This document shows, piece by piece, positions 40,117-48,957 of a stretch of 64,000 bases of DNA. The position numbers were made by a program, and so were the translations under genes. Under the pieces are notes generated by a model. It saw nothing but the letters and a program-made list of their open reading frames with translations, had not been told where the DNA came from and did no database searches. Position 1 is the stretch's first letter. Each line of letters starts with the position of its first letter. The DNA is from an uncultured Dysgonomonas sp. (lineage in GTDB: Bacteria; Bacteroidota; Bacteroidia; Bacteroidales; Dysgonomonadaceae): NCBI GenBank assembly GCA_900556485.1, contig USOX01000009.1, forward strand, positions 39,054 to 103,053, in the 5' to 3' direction.

Positions 40117-42600
40117 ATGAAAACCCGCATTTTTCTCACTGTTATTTTTGCTATGTATACATGCTTTGTCTTCTCGCAGCATGGTAAGCAGGTAAATACT
40201 GTAATAAAAGGACAATTGACAGATTCTTTAACTAGCGAAACCGTTCCTTATGCAACAATAAAGATTGCAACAAAGGAGAATCCTACAGTACCTATAAAAG
40301 CTGTTGCCACAGACGAGAATGGAAAATTCCAGTTTTCGATGGATAAAAAAGGTGAGTTCTTATTTATTGCTGAATATATAGGAAAGAAATCCTTATCTAA
40401 CCCTATTATTTTAGGCGAATCCAAAACTCTGGACTTAGGTATTGTAAAGATGAGTGATAATGCCCAATCCTTGACTGAGGTAGTGGTTTCTGCACAGAAG
40501 CCATTGGTAAAAGTAGATTTGGATAAGATAACATACAGTCTGGAAGATGACCCGGAGGCAAAAACCAATAATGTATTGGAAATGCTTCGTAAGGTACCGA
40601 TGGTAACTGTAGATGGAGAAGAAAATATAAAACTGAAAGGTTCTTCTAATTTCAAAATTTATTTGAATGGGAAACCATCTAATATGATAAGTAGTAATCC
40701 GAAAGATGTGCTTAGAAGTATGCCTGCAAATACAATCAAAGATATTGAAATTATTACCGATCCCGGAGCGAAATACGATGCTGAAGGTGTAGCCGGAATA
40801 ATTAATATTATTACACAGAAGAATTCTTCAATGGGTGGTTACACAGCTTCCGTTAATGGACGAACCGACTCGCGAGGCGGCTTTGGTGGTGGAGGTTATT
40901 TATCGATGAAGTATGGTAAGTTTGGTTTTACAGGTCGCTACAACTACTACGATTATAAACAACCTAAAGGGGAATATTCTTCCTTTACTGAAAACCTGAA
41001 AGATAATGACAACAAATACTCACGACAAAGTGGGTTTTCCAAAAATAAAGGAAATGGACAATTTGGTTCAGGTGAGTTAAGTTATGAAATAGATACATTG
41101 AACCTGATCAATGTAGGCTTCAACCGTTACGAGGGAAATAATACAGCACGCTCGATAGATCAACTGGTAGAAATGCAGGACATCAATAATGTAACACAAT
41201 ATTCTTACGAAAAGAATGGAAAATCGAAAGGTAAATATGGTGGCACCGATGTAAATGTAGATTATCAGCGGACATTTAACAAAAAAGATCAACTATTGAC
41301 AGCCTCTTATCGTTTTAGCTATAGCCCGAACGATTCGGAGTCAGATACATGGATAACGCCTATTGTAATGCCGATAGGAGATGGGGCTGTCACCAATCAT
41401 CAATTTTCGGATGCAGATATGAAAGAGCATACTTTTCAAATTGATTTTGTAACTCCTTTTAATAAAGTACATAGTCTGGAAGCCGGGGCAAAATATATAA
41501 TACGACTGAATGAAAGTGAGAGTGGTTATAAATTTTTGAATATAACTGATGAATGGATAAGCAAAACTACTGATATGGACAGATTTAAACATCAGCAAGA
41601 TATTTTAGCTGCTTATGGAGGTTACAGTGCTAAACTAAAAAAATGGGGCTTTAAAACGGGAGTGCGTTACGAAGCCACATGGCTTGACGCTAAATACCCT
41701 ATAAATACGGGCATGAATTTTAAAGTAGATTATTCCAATATTGTGCCATCAGCAACAGTGACTTATCAGTTAAAGCCCATGCAAAATTTGCGTTTTGGAT
41801 ACAATATGCGTATATCTCGTCCCGGGATTTGGCAACTGAATCCTTATGTAAATTCTACTGATCCCAGTTATATTCAGCAAGGAAACCCGAAACTTGATGC
41901 CGTAAAAAATCATAATATAAGTGCTAATTATGGATTTTTTAACCCCACTCTTAATTTCAATTTGAATCTGGCCTACAGTTTCGAAAATAACGGAGTAGAA
42001 ACTGTAACTAATATGGTCGATGGAATACGCTACAGCTCATACGATAATATTGCCGAAAGAAAAAATCTGGGTTTATCTGCCTATGTAAATTGGAGTCCCA
42101 ACGATAAGGTACGTATTTATAGTAATCTTTCGGGTGGATATACAGATATTCAGACAAATAATGATAGAAATCTATCTAATAATGGCTTTACGGCAAATAT
42201 TTATGGCGGCGGAGAATATAAATTTCCGGCTTCTTTCCGGGCTTATTTAAATGCAGGTTATTTCAGCCCGTATTTATCCCTGGAAAATAAAAGTTCATCT
42301 TTTTTCTTTCATAGTTTTTCGGTGAGTAAAGGTTTTAAGAATGATCGATTAATGATTTCTGCATATGCTTCAAATCCATTTACTAAGGAATGGAAATTTA
42401 AGAATAAAACAAACAGCGATTTATTCAGATCAGAGACTATTATGACTCAAAATACACGCCAGTTCGGGATATCTTTCTCTTTCCGCTTTGGGGAAATGAA
42501 AGCACAGATCAAGAAAGCACAGCGAAGTATTAGTAATGATGATGTTATGTCCGGAGGACAAAATCAGAGTGGACAAAGTGGAGGACAGGGTGGAATGTAA
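40117..42600 (+). CDS. Outer-membrane beta-barrel receptor with carboxypeptidase-like domain
   Basis: 827 aa, signal peptide about 1-20. Residues ~28-105 are a CarboxypepD_reg-like fold ('IKGQLTDSLTSETVPYATI'), then a plug-like region ('LRKVPMVTVDGEENIKLKG', 'IYLNGKPSNMI', 'ITDPGAKYDAEGVAGIINIIT') and a large barrel rich in aromatic strands, ending 'QFGISFSFRFGEMKAQ' and a Gln/Gly/Ser tail. It belongs to the Bacteroidetes 'outer membrane beta-barrel family' close to TonB-dependent receptors but is not a SusC. The ligand is unknown. It has no SusD partner, and the nearby ECF sigma factor has no adjacent FecR, so it is not an obvious regulated SusCD-type system. Confidence 0.9.
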   Translation: MKTRIFLTVIFAMYTCFVFSQHGKQVNTVIKGQLTDSLTSETVPYATIKIATKENPTVPIKAVATDENGKFQFSMDKKGEFLFIAEYIGKKSLSNPIILGESKTLDLGIVKMSDNAQSLTEVVVSAQKPLVKVDLDKITYSLEDDPEAKTNNVLEMLRKVPMVTVDGEENIKLKGSSNFKIYLNGKPSNMISSNPKDVLRSMPANTIKDIEIITDPGAKYDAEGVAGIINIITQKNSSMGGYTASVNGRTDSRGGFGGGGYLSMKYGKFGFTGRYNYYDYKQPKGEYSSFTENLKDNDNKYSRQSGFSKNKGNGQFGSGELSYEIDTLNLINVGFNRYEGNNTARSIDQLVEMQDINNVTQYSYEKNGKSKGKYGGTDVNVDYQRTFNKKDQLLTASYRFSYSPNDSESDTWITPIVMPIGDGAVTNHQFSDADMKEHTFQIDFVTPFNKVHSLEAGAKYIIRLNESESGYKFLNITDEWISKTTDMDRFKHQQDILAAYGGYSAKLKKWGFKTGVRYEATWLDAKYPINTGMNFKVDYSNIVPSATVTYQLKPMQNLRFGYNMRISRPGIWQLNPYVNSTDPSYIQQGNPKLDAVKNHNISANYGFFNPTLNFNLNLAYSFENNGVETVTNMVDGIRYSSYDNIAERKNLGLSAYVNWSPNDKVRIYSNLSGGYTDIQTNNDRNLSNNGFTANIYGGGEYKFPASFRAYLNAGYFSPYLSLENKSSSFFFHSFSVSKGFKNDRLMISAYASNPFTKEWKFKNKTNSDLFRSETIMTQNTRQFGISFSFRFGEMKAQIKKAQRSISNDDVMSGGQNQSGQSGGQGGM

Positions 42601-42611
42601 AACGAAATAAT

Positions 42612-42656
42612 AACAAAAAGCCCCACAATAGAGATATTATAGGGCTTTTTGTTATT
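42612..42656. terminator. Bidirectional terminator after the receptor gene
   Basis: AACAAAAAGCCC (42612-42623) pairs with GGGCTTTTTGTT (42642-42653). It overlaps the stop codon of the convergent gene at 42652 by a few bases. Confidence 0.85.
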
Positions 42657-43686
42657 TATCTAAATATTCCCGTTTAAAGATATCAACACAAAGAATAAAA
42701 ATGGACAATATTAAAGGTCCGAATATAACTCCCCAGAATCCGAATAAGGTTAATCCAATAATAACCCCGAAAACTGTGATGAGGGGATGGATATCTGCTA
42801 TCTTCTTCTGTAACATAAAGCGGATAACATTATCTGAATTGGAGACAATGAGGATACCATAAAGTCCAAGTCCAATGCCATTGAACCAATCTCCGCTTAA
42901 GCCTATATATAGCGCAACAGGAAACCAAATTAAGGCAGTACCGAGAAGTGGAATAATAGTTGCAAAGCAGGTAAGAAATCCGAATAGTATGGGATTAGGT
43001 GCGCCAAATATATAATACCCTATAGTTGCAACAACCCCCTGTATGACAGCAAGTAGAGGTATTCCAATTGCATTAGAACTAACTATCATATTGATTTCCT
43101 TCATTACGTTCTTTTTATTTTTATCGCTGAAAGGGATGAGGCTATAGAGGTAATTTTCCATACCTCGCCCTCCGATGAGCATAAAATATAAAACAAATAG
43201 CAGAATGATCAGATTGATTATGAAGCTACTAACGCTATTAACTAGTATTTGTCCTATGATAGGAAGATACGATACTGCACTTGCTATATTATCAGAACTC
43301 ATTACATCATATCCTGTACGGTCCCTTAATAGGTCGGAAAATTTTTGTACAGCTTCAACTGTTGCTGCCGGATTAAGATTGATTCCATGCAGTTCGTTAA
43401 TAAGAAGCCAGACAGCCAAAGATATTGGAATGAGGAAGCATAATATCGATTCTATCAGGATAATAGATGCAGCAAGGCTTTTTCTGTATTTCTTCTTTTC
43501 TATCAGGTAAAACATGTGCTTTCTTACCAAAATATAGATAGTGGAAGCACCAAGAATACCGCTTAGCATTGGCTTGAATTCCCGAAACAAGATAACGCCC
43601 ATAAATATGATAAGGATAATGAGCGAATATTTCCAATATTGTTCTTTTGAGTCCATTTTTGAATAGTTACTTTCTATTAATAACAT
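42652..43686 (-). CDS. AI-2E family transporter (PerM-like permease)
   Basis: 344 aa, with about eight membrane segments. N-terminal helices at 21-45 and 63-95, the loop 'ELHGINLNPAATVEAVQKFSDLL' and the signature C-terminal 'GVVATIGYYIFGAPNPILFGFLTCFATIIPLLGTALIWFP' (in pieces) plus 'GFWGVIFGPL' are typical. Family members include TqsA and sodium/proton exchangers; despite the name, substrate is uncertain. A downstream ATG at 43656 is an alternative start. Single gene between terminators. Confidence 0.9.
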   Translation of the reverse strand: MLLIESNYSKMDSKEQYWKYSLIILIIFMGVILFREFKPMLSGILGASTIYILVRKHMFYLIEKKKYRKSLAASIILIESILCFLIPISLAVWLLINELHGINLNPAATVEAVQKFSDLLRDRTGYDVMSSDNIASAVSYLPIIGQILVNSVSSFIINLIILLFVLYFMLIGGRGMENYLYSLIPFSDKNKKNVMKEINMIVSSNAIGIPLLAVIQGVVATIGYYIFGAPNPILFGFLTCFATIIPLLGTALIWFPVALYIGLSGDWFNGIGLGLYGILIVSNSDNVIRFMLQKKIADIHPLITVFGVIIGLTLFGFWGVIFGPLILSIFILCVDIFKREYLDK

Positions 43687-43741
43687 TAAAATGGATTATA
43701 TGTTCGTTTTAAGAGGTGCTTTCGTAACGAAATTTTTAAAA

Positions 43742-43770
43742 TAAAAAAGGCCTGATAGAATATCAGACCT
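43742..43770 (-). terminator. Terminator of the DoxX gene
   Basis: On the minus strand AGGTCTGATA (43770-43761), loop TTC, TATCAGGCCT (43757-43748) and a run of six T. One mismatch in the stem. Confidence 0.75.
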
Positions 43771-43790
43771 AAAATAAAATTCGTTTACAA

Positions 43791-44201
43791 TTAATCCCAT
43801 AGATGCTTGTCACTCAATGCGTATTTACCTCCTCCTGTAAATACGAGAGCTAAAGCTCCAAAGATATATAAACCTTGCAGTTCGATAGCCCATCCTCCGG
43901 TTTCGGAAAGAGTGAATATATCAGAACTGTGTGCCATTAATACAGCTACAATTAAATTGAATACAACAATAGCAGCCGCTAAGCGTGTCGCATAACCAGA
44001 AATAATAAACAAAGGGGCAACGATTTCACCTATATATACTCCATATGCTATAAAGGCAGGTAGTCCGGCAGCCTCTAACATCTGCTGGATTGCATCAGAA
44101 CCATGCACCAATTTTGCTATACCATGAAGAAGTAACAACACCCCGATACTTAATCTAAGTATAAGCAGTCCCAAATCTGTATTTTTGTCTAGTATTTTCA
44201 T
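43791..44201 (-). CDS. DoxX family membrane protein
   Basis: 136 aa, four membrane segments. 'LGLLILRLSIGVLLLLHGIAKLVHG' and 'GLPAFIAYGVYIGEIVAPLFIISGYATRLAA' (shortened) are the DoxX signature. Members act with quinol oxidases or in thiol/redox handling; the specific role here is unknown. Single gene, 'KYALSDKHLWD' C-terminus cytoplasmic. Confidence 0.92.
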   Translation of the reverse strand: MKILDKNTDLGLLILRLSIGVLLLLHGIAKLVHGSDAIQQMLEAAGLPAFIAYGVYIGEIVAPLFIISGYATRLAAAIVVFNLIVAVLMAHSSDIFTLSETGGWAIELQGLYIFGALALVFTGGGKYALSDKHLWD

Positions 44202-44286
44202 CTTGTTGTTTCTTTTTTTATTGCTTTATTAAAGTTTCAATTATAGAACAATGAAATGTTAATTATGTTCACTCAGAGCCGAAAAG

Positions 44287-45090
44287 TCATGGACGTTCGA
44301 AAGGAACAGGTATAAATACTTGCATTGGGGCAGGATTACCATCTTTAAGACCAGGTATCCATTTAGGCATTTTCTTTATCAGGTAAAAAGCTTCTTCATT
44401 GCATTCCGAAAATATTCCCTTATATAGCATGATATTTGATATATCTCCGTCAGGTTGTATTGTCACATTAAATAAAACTCGTCCTTCTATTCCTAGTTCT
44501 AAAGCTCTTTTAGGATATTTCATGTTTTTCTTGAAATATGTTTCCATAGCTTCTTTTCCACCCGGAAATTGTGGGGCTTTGTTTAATAAGGTATCTTGTT
44601 TTGCTTCTACAATACCTGCAGAATTGAGAGAAGGTGTATTTTCTGATTTTTCTTTTTCTACAAGAGGCTCTTTGTTCGTGTTTTCTTTTTCCGGCTGATT
44701 TAATAATTCACGTAAGTGATCATTTAGGGTAAATGAAACTGATAAATGAAAAGTTTCTTTTTGTCCATTATTCCACTTAGGCATTGTTTTCAGCACTCTT
44801 GTTACTTCATCATCAGCCAAAGGATCAAAACCTCTTAATATTTCTATATTTTCTATTATTCCATTTTCATTAACATCAAACTTTATATCTACCTCACCTT
44901 CCATTTCTATTTTTATTAAGAGGTGTGGATACTTTATGTTATCGGAAAGGTATTTATAAAAGGATTCGACACCATTCGGATAGCGAGTAGCATTTTCAGC
45001 TAGTTTAGCAGAAATACCACTTTGTGCAGATAAGTCTGAAAAAAGTATACTTACAAATATTATTAATATAAAATATCTCAATTTTACCAT
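44287..45090 (-). CDS. Energy transducer TonB-like protein with two TonB C-terminal domains
   Basis: 267 aa from the ATG at 45090, which starts a signal peptide ending 'DLSAQ'; the open frame extends 30 codons further upstream with no signal features, so the later start is chosen. Two TonB_C domains: residues ~25-120 ('YPHLLIKIEMEGEVDIKFDV', 'MPKWNNGQ') and ~180-265 ('FPGGKEAMETYFKKNMKYP', 'GIEGRVLFNVTIQPDGDI', 'MPKWIPGLKDGNPAPMQV'). The linker is acidic/Lys-rich. Secreted rather than anchored, so a classical ExbBD-coupled role is doubtful. Divergent from a single-domain relative at 45363. Confidence 0.88.
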   Translation of the reverse strand: MVKLRYFILIIFVSILFSDLSAQSGISAKLAENATRYPNGVESFYKYLSDNIKYPHLLIKIEMEGEVDIKFDVNENGIIENIEILRGFDPLADDEVTRVLKTMPKWNNGQKETFHLSVSFTLNDHLRELLNQPEKENTNKEPLVEKEKSENTPSLNSAGIVEAKQDTLLNKAPQFPGGKEAMETYFKKNMKYPKRALELGIEGRVLFNVTIQPDGDISNIMLYKGIFSECNEEAFYLIKKMPKWIPGLKDGNPAPMQVFIPVPFERP

Positions 45091-45362
45091 TTGTGTATTA
45101 TGTTTTGCAGACAAATATATACATTTTCTATAATTTGAGAAGTCTACGATATGGTTAAAGAAATACAATCTTTTATTCATAGATTTAATAAATGGGTTGA
45201 TTTTTTCATTTGACTGGAGGATCAGGGAAAGGTTTTTACAGAAAAAGTTATTTACTGCTCAAATAATTAATTTAAGATTATAGAGAATATCAGATTGCAA
45301 ATATTGGGTTTATATTAAAAATTATTTAATTTCGAATATAAACTATACTAAAAATCAGATTT

Positions 45363-45839
45363 ATGAATAATAAGATACTTATGCTCAGCTTACTATTCAT
45401 TTATACTTTTAATATTGAAGCACAAACAGTTGAAGTAATTTCAACAGAAATTGATACGGCTAATCATGTCGTTATAAATGGAGAAGTTGACCTCGAATCA
45501 TTCATTTATTATATTGAAGAAGATGGTATTCCTCGATTTCCCGGAGGCGATACTTATTTATACGAATATATCTCGAAACAGATGAAATATCCATATATAG
45601 CTCGTATGCTTAGGGTTGAGGGGACTGTTGTACTTGGATTTACTGTAGATCGTGCAGGTTGTATAAGTGATGTCAAAGTGTTGAAAAGTTTGCATCCCAT
45701 TTGCGACAAAGAAGCTATGAAGGTGGTAAAAGCTATGCCTAAATGGGTGCCATATAGAGCTATAAGTAGGAGGCGATATACAAATTTCACAATACCTATA
45801 ACTTTCAAACTAAAAAGAGATAAGCCTGAAAAATATTAA
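45363..45839 (+). CDS. TonB C-terminal domain protein
   Basis: 158 aa, signal peptide (about 1-20) then one TonB_C domain: 'PRFPGGDTYLYEYISKQMKYP', 'RVEGTVVLGFTVDRAGCISDV', 'AMKVVKAMPKWVPYRAISRRRY' (each shortened). It resembles the neighbour at 44287 and lacks a membrane anchor. The stop codon overlaps the stop of the minus-strand pseudogene at 45836 tail to tail. Confidence 0.87.
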   Translation: MNNKILMLSLLFIYTFNIEAQTVEVISTEIDTANHVVINGEVDLESFIYYIEEDGIPRFPGGDTYLYEYISKQMKYPYIARMLRVEGTVVLGFTVDRAGCISDVKVLKSLHPICDKEAMKVVKAMPKWVPYRAISRRRYTNFTIPITFKLKRDKPEKY

Positions 45840-46633
45840 TCATAATACATTGGATTAGCTTCAATATATTCTACTTTAAATGATATATCATGATTAGAGA
45901 TAAGTGTTGGTATTTTTACATAAGACGGATAGCTATATGTATTGTATTTATATTGACTGCCTTCCAATACTTGATTGTTTACAAAGCATTTCAGTTCTAT
46001 ACCGAAAAAATCACTAAGCGGAGCTGTTAGAAAAAACCATTGAGGTGTAGTTACATACTTGAAAATACCATTTTTATTATCATATTTGTAAGTATATATT
46101 ATGTCTTTTCCATTAAAAGATGAACCTATGATATTTCCATTTTTATCATATTGAAATTCTTCAACATGAGATTGGGTAGTTAAGGCATCTACCTTTTTGA
46201 CTTCGTGTCAGGAGATAAGATCCTTATCATTTATTATAATACGTCCTTCATATACTGTAGTATTATCAGCCTTCTTGTGGGTATATGATATCTTATTATA
46301 ACTATCATAGCTGAAACTGATAACTTCGCTGTATTCATGTTCGTTAGCTTTGGTCGTTTTTACTGTTTGATAAATCTGCCCCAAGTCATTATAATAAATA
46401 TCCAGACTGGAATATGTATTTTCTGCTTGTAAGTTTTTTTCAACTTTAGTCAGGCGATTAGAGCCGTCATAACTAAAACTAACGGTTGAATTGTCATCTT
46501 CTAGTATTGCTTTCGATGGCAGCAATGCAGTACTTGATAGTAAATCATCATCGTCATCATTGCATGAGGTAATACCACATGAAAGAGTACATAGTATTAC
46601 AAAACTTATTAGCAGATATTTAATTTCTTTCAT
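45836..46633 (-). pseudogene. Lipoprotein gene split by one in-frame TGA
   Basis: The frame from ATG at 46633 has a lipobox LSC (Cys19) and YD-repeat-like strands ('FSYDGSNRLTKVEKN', 'SFSYDSYNKISYTHKK', as in DUF4595-type proteins). A TGA at 46210-46208 cuts it after 141 codons, yet the same frame stays open for another 123 codons to a TAA at 45838-45836, with more of the same pattern ('EFQYDKNGNIIGSSF', 'IYTYKYDNKNGIF'). The full length would be 264 aa plus stops. A nonsense mutation is the simplest reading; readthrough or a sequence error are alternatives. Its end overlaps the end of the plus-strand TonB gene. Confidence 0.8.
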
Positions 46634-46763
46634 ACTTTTTCAACAATTGATGTTGTTTATATAAGCATGATGCGAACAGCTTCTTAAAAGCTGCATGTTT
46701 TATAAAAAATTAAGCAGTAAAGGACTTTTTAATTTTTATAGCAAATCTTTTTTATGCTCTATA

Positions 46764-47285
46764 TTACCAGCCGAAGGCTTCTTCACTCATCCAGTTGCCC
46801 TGAACTTTCATTACTTGTTCGATAACGTCGCGGGCAACTCCATGACCACCTTTGCAATGAGAAACGTATTTTGCAATAGCTCGTATTTCATGCGCAGCAT
46901 CGGCCGGAGCGACAGGTAAGCCTACCTGAGTCATAACATGATAATCAGGGATATCATCCCCTGCGTACATTACCTCTTCCGGCTGATAGCCTGTTTTTTG
47001 TAAATAATCATTGAAATCATGAATCTTTATTCTGGATTTCATGTAAATATCTTTTATCCCTAAACGCGAAAAACGAACACGTACACCCTCTGTATCACCT
47101 CCGGTTATAATAGCAACACCATAGCCATGTTTTACTGCCAGATTGATAGCGTACCCATCTTTAATGTTTACCATCCGCATTGGTTCCCCTTCGGGAGACA
47201 ATGGAATGCAATCAGGAGACAAAACACCATCCACATCAAATATAAATGCTTTAATCTTGCTTAAGTCATAATTTATAGTGCTCAT
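46764..47285 (-). CDS. KdsC-like HAD phosphatase (3-deoxy-D-manno-octulosonate 8-phosphate phosphatase)
   Basis: 173 aa from the ATG at 47285, just before '[20 protein letters not shown]'; the open frame extends 21 codons upstream but those are not family-like. HAD motifs: DVDGV (nucleophile Asp), 'IITGGDTEG', Lys near 'MKSRIK' and '[10 protein letters not shown]'. Length and sequence fit KdsC, which dephosphorylates Kdo-8-P in lipid A-core synthesis. This agrees with the LPS-type genes at 48958 and 58918-63937. Upstream DUF2520 gene 26 bp away; one transcript. Confidence 0.88.
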   Translation of the reverse strand: MSTINYDLSKIKAFIFDVDGVLSPDCIPLSPEGEPMRMVNIKDGYAINLAVKHGYGVAIITGGDTEGVRVRFSRLGIKDIYMKSRIKIHDFNDYLQKTGYQPEEVMYAGDDIPDYHVMTQVGLPVAPADAAHEIRAIAKYVSHCKGGHGVARDVIEQVMKVQGNWMSEEAFGW

Positions 47286-47311
47286 ATAAGTATATTTATA
47301 GATTTTATAAT

Positions 47312-48070
47312 TCAACTGTTTTTGTGGATATTTTCGCTGATTAGCCAATAAATTTCCTTCACTTTTTCATCTTCGATTAAAGATAAATGTTTGTCAATAA
47401 CATTCCTGTCATAACGTATTGCTGGGCCTGTCTGAGCCTCTTTTGGAGTCAATGTATGGACTTTAGATGCTGTTTCGTCAATTAGAGGTAGAGCTATATC
47501 GAAAGGTAATTTTACCTTATTTAAAAATTGCTCAGATAAAGCATACATATGATTAACAAAGTTGCATGCGAATACTCCTGTGAGATGCAAATATCTGCGA
47601 TCGTCGGAAGATAATTCTGCTACCTTATCAGATAATTGATTGGCAATTATTTGTAATGACTTTAAGCTGTCTGTATCTGATGCCTCAACAAAAAGGGGCA
47701 CTTTGTTCCAATCTACAATCCGATTTTTACTGAAAGTCTGGAATGGGTATAAAACACCATAAAGAGCTGTGTATTTACTAAAAATATCTATAGAAAGGCT
47801 TCCGGCTGTATGAATCCATATGCCCTTATTTTGGGGTAGCTTAGAGGCTACATCTTCTAATATAGAATCTTTTAGTGAGAAAATATATAGATCGGCATCG
47901 TCTGCAATTTTTGATATATCAGTAACAGGTATAGCCTGTACTTTTACAGCTAAAGCCAAAGCTGATTCCTCAGTGCGACTATAAACCTGAATAATGTCGA
48001 AAGATTTATTGTATAGTCTTGTAGCCAGGTGTGTTGCTACATTTCCGGCACCGAGTAAAACAATCTTCAT
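47312..48070 (-). CDS. Rossmann-fold/DUF2520 protein
   Basis: 252 aa. '[19 protein letters not shown]' is a dinucleotide-binding motif at residue 1; the N-terminal ~115 residues form an F420/NADP-type Rossmann domain, and the C-terminal '[18 protein letters not shown]' block is DUF2520. Related to ketopantoate or prephenate reductases; activity unknown. In Bacteroidetes the gene regularly precedes the KdsC-like gene. Its ATG overlaps the stop of the gene at 48070-48405. Confidence 0.9.
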   Translation of the reverse strand: MKIVLLGAGNVATHLATRLYNKSFDIIQVYSRTEESALALAVKVQAIPVTDISKIADDADLYIFSLKDSILEDVASKLPQNKGIWIHTAGSLSIDIFSKYTALYGVLYPFQTFSKNRIVDWNKVPLFVEASDTDSLKSLQIIANQLSDKVAELSSDDRRYLHLTGVFACNFVNHMYALSEQFLNKVKLPFDIALPLIDETASKVHTLTPKEAQTGPAIRYDRNVIDKHLSLIEDEKVKEIYWLISENIHKNS

Positions 48071-48405
48071 TACTTCTTCTTTTTACTGGTCAATATCATT
48101 GCTATGCCACCTATTATTAAGCCTAGAGGAACAATAAGATATGAATAGCTTTTCATCCATCCGAAAAATAAGTCCAGATTAAGAAGTATAGCTATAACTA
48201 AGAATACCCAGCCCAGTATTTTCTTAGGTTGTGTTGCTATGAATACAATAGCCCCTATAAGAAAAAAAGCCCATACACTCATCAAATTTTTAGCATATGG
48301 AATTTGAGCCAGAATGCCCAGTTTATCTAATAAAAAAACAACACCGAAAAGTAATATGGTGATACCATACGACAACCGATCGTTGGTGGATTTTACAGAA
48401 GTCAT
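48070..48405 (-). CDS. Small membrane protein (LiaF/LiaI-like TM domain)
   Basis: 111 aa from the ATG at 48405; a TTG two codons upstream is less likely. Four membrane segments (about 12-28, 40-58, 62-80, 86-104) and a basic tail. 'YGITILLFGVVFLLDKLGIL' resembles the LiaI/LiaF-type transmembrane domain. Stop overlaps the next start by one base; the upstream nitroreductase ends 2 bp before. Function unknown. Confidence 0.82.
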   Translation of the reverse strand: MTSVKSTNDRLSYGITILLFGVVFLLDKLGILAQIPYAKNLMSVWAFFLIGAIVFIATQPKKILGWVFLVIAILLNLDLFFGWMKSYSYLIVPLGLIIGGIAMILTSKKKK

Positions 48406-48407
48406 AA

Positions 48408-48956
48408 TCAATCAGTCAATTGGTTCATATTAAACTTTCCTATGTGTATCTTCTCCCATTGTAGGTTTTCCTCATCAAAGGGAGGTCTTTCTTGTGCCTT
48501 GTTACCAATTGCTATGATAGATAATACTTGTAATTGCATTGGTATATCCAATAATTCGCGGACATATTCATCTGCTGGTGTATCTGCTATGGTATATCGT
48601 TCTCTTATCTGCACCCAACAACTACCTAAGCCCAAGTCTTCAGCTTGTAGCTGCATCATTATAGAGGCAATGGAAGTATCTTCAATCCAAACATCGCTTA
48701 TCAATGGGTCTGCAGTGACAACTATAGCTAAAGCGCATCCGGCAATAAGTTTACTACCTGCTTTTTTGCATTGAGATAATTTTTCTAATACATCTTTATC
48801 TTCGACAACAATAAATTGCCACGGATTTTTACTTTTAGATGCCGGGGACATTAATGCCGCTTTCAATATTGTCTCTACTTGTTCCGGCCTCAAGGATTCT
48901 TCTGTGAATTTGCGAGTGCTTCTGCGATTTATTATTAATTGTTGAAAATCTGTCAT
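48408..48956 (-). CDS. Nitroreductase family protein
   Basis: 182 aa. 'FQQLIINRRSTRKFTEESL' is the FMN-phosphate motif; 'SPASKSKNPWQFIVV', 'GLGSCWVQIRERY' and 'AIGNKAQERPP' complete the fold. FMN-dependent, NAD(P)H-using; substrate unknown. It lies in a tight minus-strand run with the sugar transferase (1-bp gap) and the membrane protein, so the KdsC/DUF2520/nitroreductase genes are probably one transcript from the sugar transferase promoter. Confidence 0.92.
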   Translation of the reverse strand: MTDFQQLIINRRSTRKFTEESLRPEQVETILKAALMSPASKSKNPWQFIVVEDKDVLEKLSQCKKAGSKLIAGCALAIVVTADPLISDVWIEDTSIASIMMQLQAEDLGLGSCWVQIRERYTIADTPADEYVRELLDIPMQLQVLSIIAIGNKAQERPPFDEENLQWEKIHIGKFNMNQLTD

Positions 48957-48957
48957 T

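Noticed and set aside
45091..45180. Upstream start for the TonB-like protein
   Set aside because: The extra 30 residues precede and would mask the signal peptide.
4781..46210. Stop-codon reassignment (TAG or TGA as sense)
   Set aside because: Many intact genes in the window end in TAG or TGA at the expected family length, for example miaA (TAG) and the 24442 gene (TGA).
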